Positions 17,554 to 26,435 of a stretch of DNA of 64,000 nucleotides are shown here, in pieces (positions within the stretch are counted from its first letter, which is position 1; each line of letters opens with the position of its first letter). The notes under the pieces were generated by a model. It saw only the letters and a program-made list of their open reading frames with translations. It was not told the DNA's origin and did not search any database. Both the position numbers and the translations under genes were made by a program. Source of the DNA: G963676655 sp963676655. GTDB lineage: Bacteria > Verrucomicrobiota > Lentisphaeria > Victivallales > Victivallaceae. Where the stretch lies: the NCBI GenBank assembly GCA_963676655.2, contig CAXXKX010000003.1, positions 1,984,001 to 2,048,000 on the forward strand, in the 5' to 3' direction.

Positions 17554-18522
17554 ATGGAAGCGCGAATGAAAGTTAAAGGCGAGGGCTGCTACTATCATCT
17601 GTATAATCGCATCGGCTGCATCAAAGGGGAACATCCCTTTTCCGACTCAGACAAGGAGTACGGCTTCAAACTGCTTCGATATCTCTGCGATTACTTTCTG
17701 ATAGAGGTGATTTCCGCCGCCTGGATGGGCAATCATTTTCACCTCGTAGTCTACGCTCCTGGCCCCGACGAATTGCCGCCGCTCGAGGTCATTGTTAAAC
17801 GACACAACGCCTATTACAAATCCATGAAAAAAATCTTTAAATTCGGACCGAGAACCCCGGTTATCAGTCTCGACAACAAAGTACAATGCCAGGAAATAGC
17901 CCTCAAAATGATCGATATAAGTCGGTTTATGTCGGCTTATCAACGACAATTCACCTGCGTCTACAACGAAACCCGCGACCGTACTGGACAACTCTGGGGC
18001 GGCCGCTTCAAAAGCGTGATCCTCGAAAAAATAAACGCCCTAGCTGCCTGCGTAACCTACGTCGAACTCAACCCGGTCCGGGCAGGCCTGAAAAATGATC
18101 CGGCGGATTATAATTTCACCACCTGGGGGCGCTATTGCAGAAGCGGAAAACACATGTTCTATAAGAATTTCGTCAAACACATGAAGCCCAATATCACCAC
18201 CGGCGACACATCGCAATGGTCTGAAGCCGAAGTGTTTGCGTTCTTTCGTGGCGAGTTGGCGCGGATAATCAACGCGGAATCTGGCGCATCGAGCGAAGAA
18301 ATCTATGCAGCGCGTGATAAAGCACGACGGAAAGAATCGATGCATGTACGCTTCCTCAGACGCACCCGACACTTTACCGAAGGGGCGATTTTAGGTTCAA
18401 AACTGTTCATCCGCCAAACCGGAAGTCTGTTTGACGATCCAGCCAGAATTCAGAAAAAACACCTCTCCCGAGGCTCCAGCCCCTCCGGTATATTGTACTG
18501 TTTCAGAAAGTTATCAGAGTAA
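17554..18522 (+). CDS. REP-associated tyrosine transposase (RAYT), copy 2
   Basis: 322 residues, collinear with the protein at 1830-2807. His61 and His63 are in GNHFHL and Tyr136 is in the CVYNETRDRTGQLWGGRF segment. AGGAGG precedes the ATG. Codons here are GC-richer than in copy 1. For example, the same residues of GCYYHLYNRI use different third bases in several positions, while the amino acids are kept. Unlike copy 1 it is surrounded by GTCC/GGAC repeats, so this copy is the better candidate for recent or present activity on REP-type DNA. Confidence 0.9.
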   Translation: MEARMKVKGEGCYYHLYNRIGCIKGEHPFSDSDKEYGFKLLRYLCDYFLIEVISAAWMGNHFHLVVYAPGPDELPPLEVIVKRHNAYYKSMKKIFKFGPRTPVISLDNKVQCQEIALKMIDISRFMSAYQRQFTCVYNETRDRTGQLWGGRFKSVILEKINALAACVTYVELNPVRAGLKNDPADYNFTTWGRYCRSGKHMFYKNFVKHMKPNITTGDTSQWSEAEVFAFFRGELARIINAESGASSEEIYAARDKARRKESMHVRFLRRTRHFTEGAILGSKLFIRQTGSLFDDPARIQKKHLSRGSSPSGILYCFRKLSE

Positions 18523-18687
18523 TATAATTGTCCGGCAAACTTTTTTGTGGAGCTTGGCTAGAATTTTATTGCTAATTTGAGCAAGCAATAGAGTCAAATT
18601 TTTTCCATTCATGCTTCTTTTTTCAATTTCAGCCGGACAGTAGTAACTTTCTATATAAGATTAATTTGCCTTGTTGCCAGTTTTTGC

Positions 18688-19710
18688 TTATTTAGCTTTT
18701 TTCAGGTATGCGTCGATTCGTTTCTTGACGTTTTCTTTCAAATTATTGTACCAGAAAGCATAGTCGTAACGATGATAAACTTCCGCCGGCCAGCGTCCCA
18801 TGTTGACGATGTCAATTTTTTTTGACTTGATCGGCTGAATGTCTGCAGCAATCAATGCGCCGGTCCTGGTGTCGATATAAGCGCCGGCAAAATGTGGAAT
18901 TGTTTCTAACAATTCTCCTGTCGCGTCATTGAAAAATTCCGCTTTGATATTCTTCATTCGTGAAGCCGCGGTTGCATCGGTTTTCCAGTTTAAAGGATTA
19001 ATGGCGATAGCTCCTGTAAGCAGAACCGGGGAGCCTTTGGCGTTAGGCCCCTGAGTATTGAAAGTGATTATTCTTCCGGTGTCCGTTTCGCCCCGGGCCG
19101 GTTTCATCCACGGATATTTTTTCAGGTCCTGCCTGGTTACCGAATAGCCGATCGGGTAAGCGGCTACCAGCCTTTTCTGTAAATCAGGATTATTCAATCG
19201 GCGACGCATAAGTTCGACGATAACCATAGAACCCTGGCTGTGTCCGGCGAGAATGAACGGCCGGTCCGGATTCAGGTTTTTGATATAGTAGTCAAAGGCT
19301 CTTTCCACATCGCCATAGCCGATGCGGAATACAGGATCGGCAAAGGCGTTGCGCCCTCCGTTATTAGGCTCCATGCTTTGAGAAGCGGCGCTCTGTTGAC
19401 GATAAAAAGGCGCGAACAGATTGGTGTGGGGTGAATAGACCCCCGCCTGGGCGGTAAGCAGTCCTTTGGCATTATCGCGAAGGTTCTGGTTTGAAATATC
19501 CATGTTTTTCGGGCTTTTGCCAACGTAGATCGTGGGATAGACGTAAAATACATCGACCGATTTTGAAATTTTGTCCGGTTTTGCCAGCCAGGCTGATTCC
19601 TGCTTAAAGTCAGGCGCGGCAGGTGTTGTCTCTGCAGGATTATCCGGTTTGAAGCACCCGGTCATTAAAATCACGCTTAAAAATGGAACTGCAACGGCTG
19701 AATATCTCAC
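18688..19710 (-). CDS. DUF3089 lipoprotein, alpha/beta-hydrolase fold
   Basis: 340 residues. Lipoprotein signal with lipobox LMTGC (Cys18). DUF3089-type features: DVFYVYPTIYVG, then GYGDVERAFDYYI, and the nucleophile elbow GHSQGS, which provides the catalytic Ser of an alpha/beta hydrolase. The substrate is unknown; family members are esterase- or lipase-like. The start codon is GTG with an ideal AAGGAGG, so the call of the start is firm. It stands alone and converges with RAYT copy 2. Confidence 0.82.
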   Translation of the reverse strand: MRYSAVAVPFLSVILMTGCFKPDNPAETTPAAPDFKQESAWLAKPDKISKSVDVFYVYPTIYVGKSPKNMDISNQNLRDNAKGLLTAQAGVYSPHTNLFAPFYRQQSAASQSMEPNNGGRNAFADPVFRIGYGDVERAFDYYIKNLNPDRPFILAGHSQGSMVIVELMRRRLNNPDLQKRLVAAYPIGYSVTRQDLKKYPWMKPARGETDTGRIITFNTQGPNAKGSPVLLTGAIAINPLNWKTDATAASRMKNIKAEFFNDATGELLETIPHFAGAYIDTRTGALIAADIQPIKSKKIDIVNMGRWPAEVYHRYDYAFWYNNLKENVKKRIDAYLKKAK

Positions 19711-20031
19711 GATCCCTCCTTATGGTTTAGTTTATGGTCAGTGGCTAAAGGTATATAATATACTTGTTCTATTTTGTTTTTAAAGCATAAAATTAAAGTA
19801 AGCAAAAATGCGGGATGCAACTTTAGAATAAGTGATTAGAAAAAACACAACGGCTTACCATTATCAAATACAGAAAACGCCAATTTGACAGCTGAGGGAA
19901 TGAACTAGGATTGAGTTGCTATGTTAATAACAGGTAGCAATCCTGGTCGAAGTTTATTTTAACCTATTTAAACGGATTAAATTTGAGGGATTGCATTATT
20001 ATTTCATAATGTAGGAGGACATGTATCCTAC
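19711..20031. other. Intergenic region, no gene seen
   Basis: AT-rich spacer between two minus-strand genes. It carries TATATAATATAC-like promoter elements near 19750 that may serve the DUF3089 gene. No open frame with a ribosome binding site and no clear hairpin terminator were found for the end of the fucosidase-like gene. Confidence 0.4.
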
Positions 20032-21396
20032 TTAGGAAAATTCCACTTTTATGACTTTAACTCCATAAGTTTCTATATCACTCCAGTCAACATTCCGTAA
20101 AAGAAACCCCATTCCTCCTGACATATCAAAATCAAGGATATCACCGGTACGCAGATCGCTTATACGGGCTGGTTTACATCCGCTTGAGAAAAAAGCCGCA
20201 TATTGTTCTGACCCAAATGTATTTAGAGAGTCTTCGGATGTTATTACTTCAGGAAGCTCAGTAACATGGACGTAGCATATGTTCTTATTTTTCAATGATA
20301 CAGTTACGGAGCAAAAGGCTCCACCGTGTACATAACCCGGGCGAATCGGAGAAAATTTGCCCCCGGTTGTATTGTAGATTGCTTCTGAGCCCCATTTTAA
20401 AAAATTTTCTACTTTGTCAAACATTGGAATATATTTATCTTCAATTGTACCATCGAGTCGAACAGGAATAGCAAAACTGAAGTTCCACTGTCCACATTGC
20501 CCAAGACTACAGATCATCTGTTTCAGAAGAAAGTATGGATCATCGATATAGGCTTTTTCTTTCTGGAGGATACTGTCGCCAAACTTACTTCCATTTTCCC
20601 AATACCACCAACTTCCACAGCATGGTATATCCTCATTGAAATCATCAGGGGGTGGAGCTATAGAATAATTATTTATACGTGTCAGTCCTGATGGACGGTT
20701 GTATGGAGGGACTGGATCTGTCGCGAGAAATTCTGTTACGCTAAAATCCATACTGGATACCGGAATAAATGTTGAACTGTTGACTAATATGACCGCCTCA
20801 GGGAAAATCTTTCTTATGAAAGCAGGAAAATCGAAGAATGGAGGAGTAAATCCGCAGTCAAGCCAGAATCCTCCTATTTTGCTTTTATTGTAACGTTCGC
20901 CAATTTCTTCAATTAACCTGCCATATAATTCACGAGCTTTATCCTGAGTATCAATGCCATTCATATATGGGCCATCTTGCAGGTTTTCTGGTTCACAGAT
21001 CATGCTCAAGTAGAAAATTGGCTTTATTCCGTAACGATCACATTCATCAATCAACGCGCCAATATAGTCTTTCTTTGTTTTTAATCTGAATTCGGGCTGT
21101 CTGGTTGGAAACATAACGGCAAAACCATCCGCCCCATGGCAGCAGGTGAAATTAATATATTTTGCTCCGAACTTTTGTGCCAGTCGAACCATGTTTCTAG
21201 CGATGCATCCGGGGTCTTGAGCTGCACTTTCAAATTCCTCAATTGTTTGGTATTTCAAAGGTACATATTTGTCTCCCGGTTCCGTAGCTCCTCCTCCTGA
21301 AAATAAACCCCAGTGATAAAAAAGTCCGATACGCGAAGTAGCATACCATTTCATTACCCGCTCCCTGCGGATAAGGTAATTTTGATCTAACTGCAT
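20032..21396 (-). CDS. Alpha-L-fucosidase-like glycoside hydrolase (GH29-like)
   Basis: 454 residues, no signal peptide seen. A GH29-type barrel is recognisable from RIGLFYHWGLFS near the N-terminus, AQKFGAKYINFTCCHGADGF, YGIKPIFYLS, and the nucleophile strand GGFWLDCGF with Asp180 in the position of the fucosidase catalytic aspartate. Late segments WWYWENG and CGQWNFSF also fit the fold. The acid/base residue cannot be fixed, as usual for GH29. It follows the DUF4838 gene by 20 bases with its own GGAG and is the last gene of a pseudopilin-led operon. Absence of an export signal suggests it cuts imported oligosaccharides. Confidence 0.78.
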   Translation of the reverse strand: MQLDQNYLIRRERVMKWYATSRIGLFYHWGLFSGGGATEPGDKYVPLKYQTIEEFESAAQDPGCIARNMVRLAQKFGAKYINFTCCHGADGFAVMFPTRQPEFRLKTKKDYIGALIDECDRYGIKPIFYLSMICEPENLQDGPYMNGIDTQDKARELYGRLIEEIGERYNKSKIGGFWLDCGFTPPFFDFPAFIRKIFPEAVILVNSSTFIPVSSMDFSVTEFLATDPVPPYNRPSGLTRINNYSIAPPPDDFNEDIPCCGSWWYWENGSKFGDSILQKEKAYIDDPYFLLKQMICSLGQCGQWNFSFAIPVRLDGTIEDKYIPMFDKVENFLKWGSEAIYNTTGGKFSPIRPGYVHGGAFCSVTVSLKNKNICYVHVTELPEVITSEDSLNTFGSEQYAAFFSSGCKPARISDLRTGDILDFDMSGGMGFLLRNVDWSDIETYGVKVIKVEFS

Positions 21397-21416
21397 TTTT
21401 TTGATTTTCTCCGCAA

Positions 21417-24400
21417 TTAAATATTAGTTAGTTTTTTGTGGTTGAGGATCATTAGGCCGAAGCTATTTATATTGAATGGAGACTTGATAGTCGAGACGTT
21501 CCAACGGGACTCTTCACGTTCAATGGCTTTTCCTTGTTCCCGATTTATCCGTTGTCTTTTGAGGTTGAATCTAACTCCGGGGATTTCATTCCAGCTTTCA
21601 GGCATTGGGCGGTAAGAGGAAAAAATATGTTTAAACGGCACGAATAATTCCAAATTCCAGTAGTCCTTTCCTTTGTGTATTTTAAAATCTGGTTTTGGAT
21701 TTCCAAATCTTGTAGCTCTGCCATCCATGAGAAAGATATAGCGCATGAAATATGGAGAAAAAGGGACCATCTCAATGTATACCTCCAAATTGTCTGCATT
21801 ATGTAACTGATTATCTGGAACATTGAGCACCGCTGTTTTAATTCTTGGCTCCACCATGTGGAATCCGAAGATTAAACCGCTCTTTTTATTATCGGAAGGG
21901 TGGTCATATCGTAGCACTTTGAAGTTCATTGGAACTGTAGGTTGTTTCTTGGAAAATGACATGGGAAATGAGGACATCCTGTAAGTTGTTGCATTCTTCC
22001 ATGCCGCCTCATCAAATTTTCCATCAATGGTTGGCATTTGAGTCGTTTTTGTTGAGGACAATTGCTCTGTATCGCCGTAGAGAGCGGAGTCTTCCCAGAC
22101 GATTACATCACCGAACGAATTGATGTCATGATTATTACGAGTGAAGTTTGTGCGCCAACGTGATAAAAATTTATAAACAATTCCACTGGCATTTTTCAGA
22201 ACACGTGTCCTTACAAAATTTGCTTTTAGACATTTTATCCCAGCACGTTTTTTTAAGGGAATTGCACGGTATAGTTCAGTGTACGGTATTCTTAGTTCTA
22301 CACTCCAGAAATCTTTATCTTGGTGAATTCCATAATCGCATTTAAGCTGCTTTCCCGGAATTAATTTTCTGCCATCAAAATACAGCAATCTTCCATCGGA
22401 GCTGACGATGTATTGAAGGAAATTAGAGCTTTTCTTCCCATCAACGGGTAAGGCATCAAAAAAAATCTCAATACAATCACCACGATAAAGTTCTTTATCA
22501 TGTACGTTATGGAAGCGTTCACTCATTTTGGGTTCGGTCATTTTCATCCCGATGATGAGCCCACACTGTGCGGGATTACGAGATGAATAACGCAATATTT
22601 TGATTTTAGTAGGAACATCTGTTTTACTATTGCCAAGAACCATTTCAGCTCGTTCCATCTCGGCTGTTTGTGCTTTGCTCCAGGTCTTCTCGTTGAGTTT
22701 ACCGTCTATTTTGAAGCTAATGCTCTCAACGCCAACAGGCTCGGCAAGAAGCTGCTTTTCAGAATTGTTCATTCTTCGTTTTTTAAATTCATGACGCTTA
22801 AATATTAATTTGATCGGCTCAATGAAATAGGATAATCTCTGCCGATAAACAGGTTTCGCTTGTTTCACGGCTTTTTCTGCTATTGCAACATTCTTTTTCA
22901 TCATTTGCAGATCTGACTCAGACAGGATGAGGCTGAACGCTTCTTCCTGCGAAAAACTCGGTGCGGTATATGGAGCCCCATGGAGACCTTTTGCGAAATC
23001 ACTTGCTTTGCATTTGTCAAAGTTTTTGGTGAGACAATCATAGATTTCCTGCATTTGTGGAGCCGCTGGTCCAAATAAGTTATGATACATTTCGTTTACG
23101 GCCTCGTCAACATCGAATTCAGGATTCCACATTAAACGAAAAAGGCAGTAATCTGAAAACAAACGGCAACGGATATTGCGTGATAGCCCACACACAAAAA
23201 AACCTTCAACCTTATCCTGCATATCAGATAAAAAATTCTTGTAAGCATGATAAACCTGATATGGAATGTCAAGATTATCCTCAACATCAGGCCAGTTATA
23301 CAGGTAGCCGCTTATTTTGTGTCCGGAAGCCTTGATCCAACCGTTTACCCACTCTCGGTATTTTTGCTGAACATATGGGTCATTATAGCTCAGTGTTCCA
23401 AACATGAAACACAGACGAATATAGGTATTATCTGCAAACTTTCCGTGTTTTGGTGGAGCGCTATAGTTATAATAAGGAAGATAGTAAAAGCGTTTCCCCG
23501 GAAATTCATTTTTAATACGCCGGGAGAGTTTTTCCGCAAACTGCCCCATGAATTCGGAATTCTGTTCCCAGAAATGTCTGGTTTTATCCGGAGGAATTTG
23601 TTTACAGTATTTACAGTGACATTCTACAGGATGGTCCGGAGGTCCGAACCCTAGCGCATATTGGTTGGGATATGCATGCTTAATAGCCTTTTTGACATGC
23701 GAATCATTGTTGTAAAATCCTTTGTATACTTGCATTAAATAATTCATTGTTTTGGGGTTTCCATAACAGGGAACGGGGGGAATTGTCAAAGATCGTTTCC
23801 CATCCTCATTAAGCTGGAAGCAATCGATATCATTCTTCTTATCAAACATGACAGTTAAGTCTGCCGGGGTGTGTTGAAATACAGGCAAACTTCCCCATCC
23901 ATGGTTTCCGCTGCGCCATCGCAAAGCGCTAACCTGGGCGATATTATCAGGTTTATCTTTCCAGGTCCATGAGTAGGCAAGGCGTTGATTGTAACGAGGA
24001 TAATCCTGATATTGCATCCCGGGGATTAAGAGATTTTTTGCCTTTTTGACTACTACGCCTTCTTCTCCGTGGTAATAAAAACGGGTTCCAAGAAACCGTT
24101 CTAAAAAATCATAAACACCGAATACTGTAGCTGCGACTCCATCATAGTTACCCATCTTTCCTTTGGGAGCACCTATAATTCCAACGGCTTCTCCATTATT
24201 GGAAATACGGAACCCTTCCGGTTTGATTCCATCTTGTGTGAAGCCGTAGGACTTTGCTTTAGAACTTATTCCGACAAAGACAGGAGTCATTCCTTCAGGA
24301 AGCTGATTTTCTTCAGTGATAATAGGTAGTCTGGCTCCAGTAGATTTTTCAATATATTTTTGCAGTTCACTCGCCGCAAATGCGGCTGCAAAAGTGTTTT

Positions 24401-24641
24401 TATTATCAAATGGAGCTGGTCCTTTACCGCAATACATCACGCCTGGAATATGCACATCATTTTTTTTTGTTGGAATAATGATCACAGCAAGGGGCTTGCC
24501 GTTTTTAATCAACTCTAGTGTCTTGGCATTTTTTATTGCTGTGATTTTTACCGGATTAAGGGTTTTTGGCTGATAGCTTTGAAAATCAGCTCCAGCTGCA
24601 GACAATGCCATAAGAACATAAGCGTTCAGAAGTATTTTCAT
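21417..24641 (-). CDS. Exported DUF4838 protein with two CBM9-like modules
   Basis: About 1074 residues. Signal peptide MKILLNAYVLMALSAAGA. The N-terminal ~620 residues follow the DUF4838 family: a small alpha/beta domain (AAFAASELQKYIEKSTGARLP), then a barrel with LERFLGTRFYYHGEEG, ALGFGPPDHPVECHCKYC and FYYLPYYNYSAPP. The last ~430 residues hold two modules opening with IDGKLNEKTWSKA and IDGKFDEAAWKNA, the usual start of family 9-like carbohydrate-binding domains, each followed by a DCIEIFFDALP- or DNLEVYIEMVP-like strand. DUF4838 proteins are suspected glycosidases. An upstream ATG at 24689 is unlikely; the ATG at 24641 follows AAGGA. It lies between a pseudopilin and a GH29-like gene. Confidence 0.8.
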   Translation of the reverse strand: MKILLNAYVLMALSAAGADFQSYQPKTLNPVKITAIKNAKTLELIKNGKPLAVIIIPTKKNDVHIPGVMYCGKGPAPFDNKNTFAAAFAASELQKYIEKSTGARLPIITEENQLPEGMTPVFVGISSKAKSYGFTQDGIKPEGFRISNNGEAVGIIGAPKGKMGNYDGVAATVFGVYDFLERFLGTRFYYHGEEGVVVKKAKNLLIPGMQYQDYPRYNQRLAYSWTWKDKPDNIAQVSALRWRSGNHGWGSLPVFQHTPADLTVMFDKKNDIDCFQLNEDGKRSLTIPPVPCYGNPKTMNYLMQVYKGFYNNDSHVKKAIKHAYPNQYALGFGPPDHPVECHCKYCKQIPPDKTRHFWEQNSEFMGQFAEKLSRRIKNEFPGKRFYYLPYYNYSAPPKHGKFADNTYIRLCFMFGTLSYNDPYVQQKYREWVNGWIKASGHKISGYLYNWPDVEDNLDIPYQVYHAYKNFLSDMQDKVEGFFVCGLSRNIRCRLFSDYCLFRLMWNPEFDVDEAVNEMYHNLFGPAAPQMQEIYDCLTKNFDKCKASDFAKGLHGAPYTAPSFSQEEAFSLILSESDLQMMKKNVAIAEKAVKQAKPVYRQRLSYFIEPIKLIFKRHEFKKRRMNNSEKQLLAEPVGVESISFKIDGKLNEKTWSKAQTAEMERAEMVLGNSKTDVPTKIKILRYSSRNPAQCGLIIGMKMTEPKMSERFHNVHDKELYRGDCIEIFFDALPVDGKKSSNFLQYIVSSDGRLLYFDGRKLIPGKQLKCDYGIHQDKDFWSVELRIPYTELYRAIPLKKRAGIKCLKANFVRTRVLKNASGIVYKFLSRWRTNFTRNNHDINSFGDVIVWEDSALYGDTEQLSSTKTTQMPTIDGKFDEAAWKNATTYRMSSFPMSFSKKQPTVPMNFKVLRYDHPSDNKKSGLIFGFHMVEPRIKTAVLNVPDNQLHNADNLEVYIEMVPFSPYFMRYIFLMDGRATRFGNPKPDFKIHKGKDYWNLELFVPFKHIFSSYRPMPESWNEIPGVRFNLKRQRINREQGKAIEREESRWNVSTIKSPFNINSFGLMILNHKKLTNI

Positions 24642-24681
24642 GGTAATTCCTTTGAATATGTTTTTGAATATGTAGAAAACT

Positions 24682-25338
24682 TCATTCATAAATATTTTTT
24701 ATCATTGCAGACTTGTTCATATTTAAATATATATAAGACAGGTATGTAGCATGTCCGTCCACGAATGAAGATATTGTTCGGTCGTGATGTGGTGTGGTCA
24801 CATGAGTACTTGAATTGGTAAGAGGGTACATTATAACATATGCGTCAAAAACATAACCATCGGCATCAGCAGAGATCATAATTTTTGTCGGGCGCTTGAT
24901 TCGACTGAGTTTACGATAGGTCCAATCCGCGACAACGGGTAATCCTGTTGAGGGATTTATGTATCCGAGATAACGGTTCCAGCCAATGCGCAGATACTTA
25001 TCGTGAGGAAAGGCCGGGCAGTAAACGGTATTTTTATTCTCATTTTTTGGAATTTTTGCATAAGGCTCTAAATAGCCGCGCCAAAACTTTCCACTCATTC
25101 GCTCGTCATAAGCCGGAGGCAGCCACCCATAATTATCACTTGTATACTGCGTGGCACATAATGCATATGTCTTCTGTTTATTGAGACATTCCATTCCTTT
25201 GGCTTTCATTCGAGCCTGATTCAGAGCGGGCAGCAGCATGGATGCAAGAATTGCTATGATTGCAATTACTACTAGAAGTTCTATTAATGTGAACATCTTT
25301 TCAGCTCTTGATTTGCTTTCTACTATTGAACTTTGCAT
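24682..25338 (-). CDS. DUF1559-type pseudopilin, third copy
   Basis: About 218 residues. A longer leader than the other copies (MQSSIVESKSRAEKM) precedes FTLIELLVVIAIIAILASM and LLPALNQARMKAKG. The -1 residue is Met instead of Gly. The C-terminus has SSFVDGHATYLSYIYL with the family DGH motif. Two ATGs compete: 25344 lies only one base after GAGG, while 25338 has normal spacing and is chosen. It is the first gene of the pseudopilin / DUF4838 / GH29-like operon and faces a PocR/AraC regulator whose likely binding sites lie just upstream of its promoter. Confidence 0.88.
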   Translation of the reverse strand: MQSSIVESKSRAEKMFTLIELLVVIAIIAILASMLLPALNQARMKAKGMECLNKQKTYALCATQYTSDNYGWLPPAYDERMSGKFWRGYLEPYAKIPKNENKNTVYCPAFPHDKYLRIGWNRYLGYINPSTGLPVVADWTYRKLSRIKRPTKIMISADADGYVFDAYVIMYPLTNSSTHVTTPHHDRTISSFVDGHATYLSYIYLNMNKSAMIKNIYE

Positions 25339-25420
25339 TTTCATACCTCTGTTTTAAATTAATAATCAACTATCGGATATATGTGTAAACCATAAAGCTT
25401 AATAATTTAAATTTGTTAGT

Positions 25421-25483
25421 ATTATATAACTAAAACAACAACAAATCTATGGATATTTTTGATAATTAACTGGATATTTTTGA
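25421..25483 (-). promoter_or_regulatory. Leftward promoter with two AraC-type activator sites
   Basis: TGGATATTTTTGA occurs twice without mismatch, at 25450-25462 and 25471-25483. The copies are exactly 21 bases apart, which is two helical turns. On the minus strand a TATAAT (plus-strand ATTATA 25421-25426) lies downstream and the -35 region is poor. The inferred start near 25414 places the repeats at about -42 and -63, the classic position for an AraC-family activator touching RNA polymerase. Confidence 0.65.
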
Positions 25484-25533
25484 CATGCGGTCTATTGTAT
25501 GATTAACGCAGATGAGTGTCAGGGAAATTTTTT

Positions 25534-26382
25534 ATGGCGAGAGAAAAAATATATGCAATGATCAAATACATTGAGGATGAATTTGAGTGCAAAACTTGTT
25601 ATTCAACTAATACTCAAATCGGCAGCCTGCTGCCTAAACTGCGCTCCTCTCATTTAAATCCATCTTGCAACGTCATAAAAAAAACTTATAGAAACATCAG
25701 GGCCTGTCGTTATTTTGAAAATATGCTGGCTGTTGAATGGGGTAAAAAACACAAGGAGGCGTTCGCAAAAATATGCCCCTATGGAGTAGTTGAAATTGCT
25801 GCTCCGATTTATTACAAACGCTATTTCGGCGGCATCTTATTTGCAGGAGAATTTTCCCTTACTGGCAAACTGCCTGAAAATATCCTGACAATAGATCAAA
25901 AGAAAAAGTGCAATATTTCTGAATTAAATGGTATCCGACCGCCTGAACTATCTAACGAGCGTTATACCAAACTTGTTTCTTTACTGGAAATGTCTGCAAT
26001 GGCTCTTGCGGTTCATGCCTCTGACAATTTAAATGCTCAATCAGTTCAAATTGGGGAAAAAGAATTTATCCGTAACTTCATCAATGGTAATTTCCGGGCT
26101 CAAATAGGCCTGGGGGATATTGCTCGTAGAATGGGATGGCAAAGTGAGGAATATACCTCAAGGCAAATAAAAAAACTATTTGGAAAAGGTTTTAACAAGA
26201 TATTGACGGATACAAGACTTGATAATGCAAAATGGTTATTGGCTGAATCGACATATCGTATTTGTGATGTCGCTTTATGGTCTGGTTTCAGTGATCCTCT
26301 TTACTTTTGCCGTGTTTTCCGCAAGCATTTTAATTGCACCCCTAGAGAGTTCCGTTTGACATACACCCGGAAAAAACAGTGA
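25534..26382 (+). CDS. PocR-domain AraC-family regulator
   Basis: About 282 residues. The N-terminal part resembles the PocR sensory domain: CNVIKKTYRNIRACRYFENM, then CPYGVVEIAAPI and YFGGILFAGEFS, with cysteines spaced as in that ligand-binding fold. The C-terminal ~100 residues form an AraC DNA-binding domain ending in ICDVALWSGFSDPLYFCRVFRKHF and TPREFRLTY. An upstream in-frame GTG at 25516 is less likely; the ATG at 25534 follows AGGGA. It is divergent from the pseudopilin/DUF4838/fucosidase operon and lies next to a pair of perfect 13-base direct repeats, so it is the likely activator of that operon. Confidence 0.85.
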   Translation: MAREKIYAMIKYIEDEFECKTCYSTNTQIGSLLPKLRSSHLNPSCNVIKKTYRNIRACRYFENMLAVEWGKKHKEAFAKICPYGVVEIAAPIYYKRYFGGILFAGEFSLTGKLPENILTIDQKKKCNISELNGIRPPELSNERYTKLVSLLEMSAMALAVHASDNLNAQSVQIGEKEFIRNFINGNFRAQIGLGDIARRMGWQSEEYTSRQIKKLFGKGFNKILTDTRLDNAKWLLAESTYRICDVALWSGFSDPLYFCRVFRKHFNCTPREFRLTYTRKKQ

Positions 26383-26435
26383 TTACATCGATAGTCATTT
26401 TTTCCGGTATTTGATTTTTGTTTTTTTATGAATTA

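Larger units (their letters stand above)
17287..18642 (+). mobile_element. Candidate RAYT element with GTCC-type terminal repeats
   Basis: TACTGTCC at 17287-17294 is matched by its inverted copy GGACAGTA at 18635-18642, bounding about 1.36 kb that contains the second RAYT gene. A further inverted pair lies in the 3' flank: TGTCCGGC (18529-18536) and GCCGGACA (18632-18639). An imperfect direct repeat with consensus TGTCCRGYAAACTTTTT starts at 17290 and 18529. GTCC/GGAC tetranucleotides next to hairpins are the known recognition style of RAYT enzymes. The exact borders are an inference. The 278 bases from 17276 to 17553 otherwise hold only the transposase promoter. Confidence 0.5.

Noticed and set aside
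20032..21396. Reading the GH29-like protein as an exported enzyme
   Set aside because: The N-terminus (MQLDQNYLIRRERVM) has no hydrophobic signal, and the start is fixed by GGAG.
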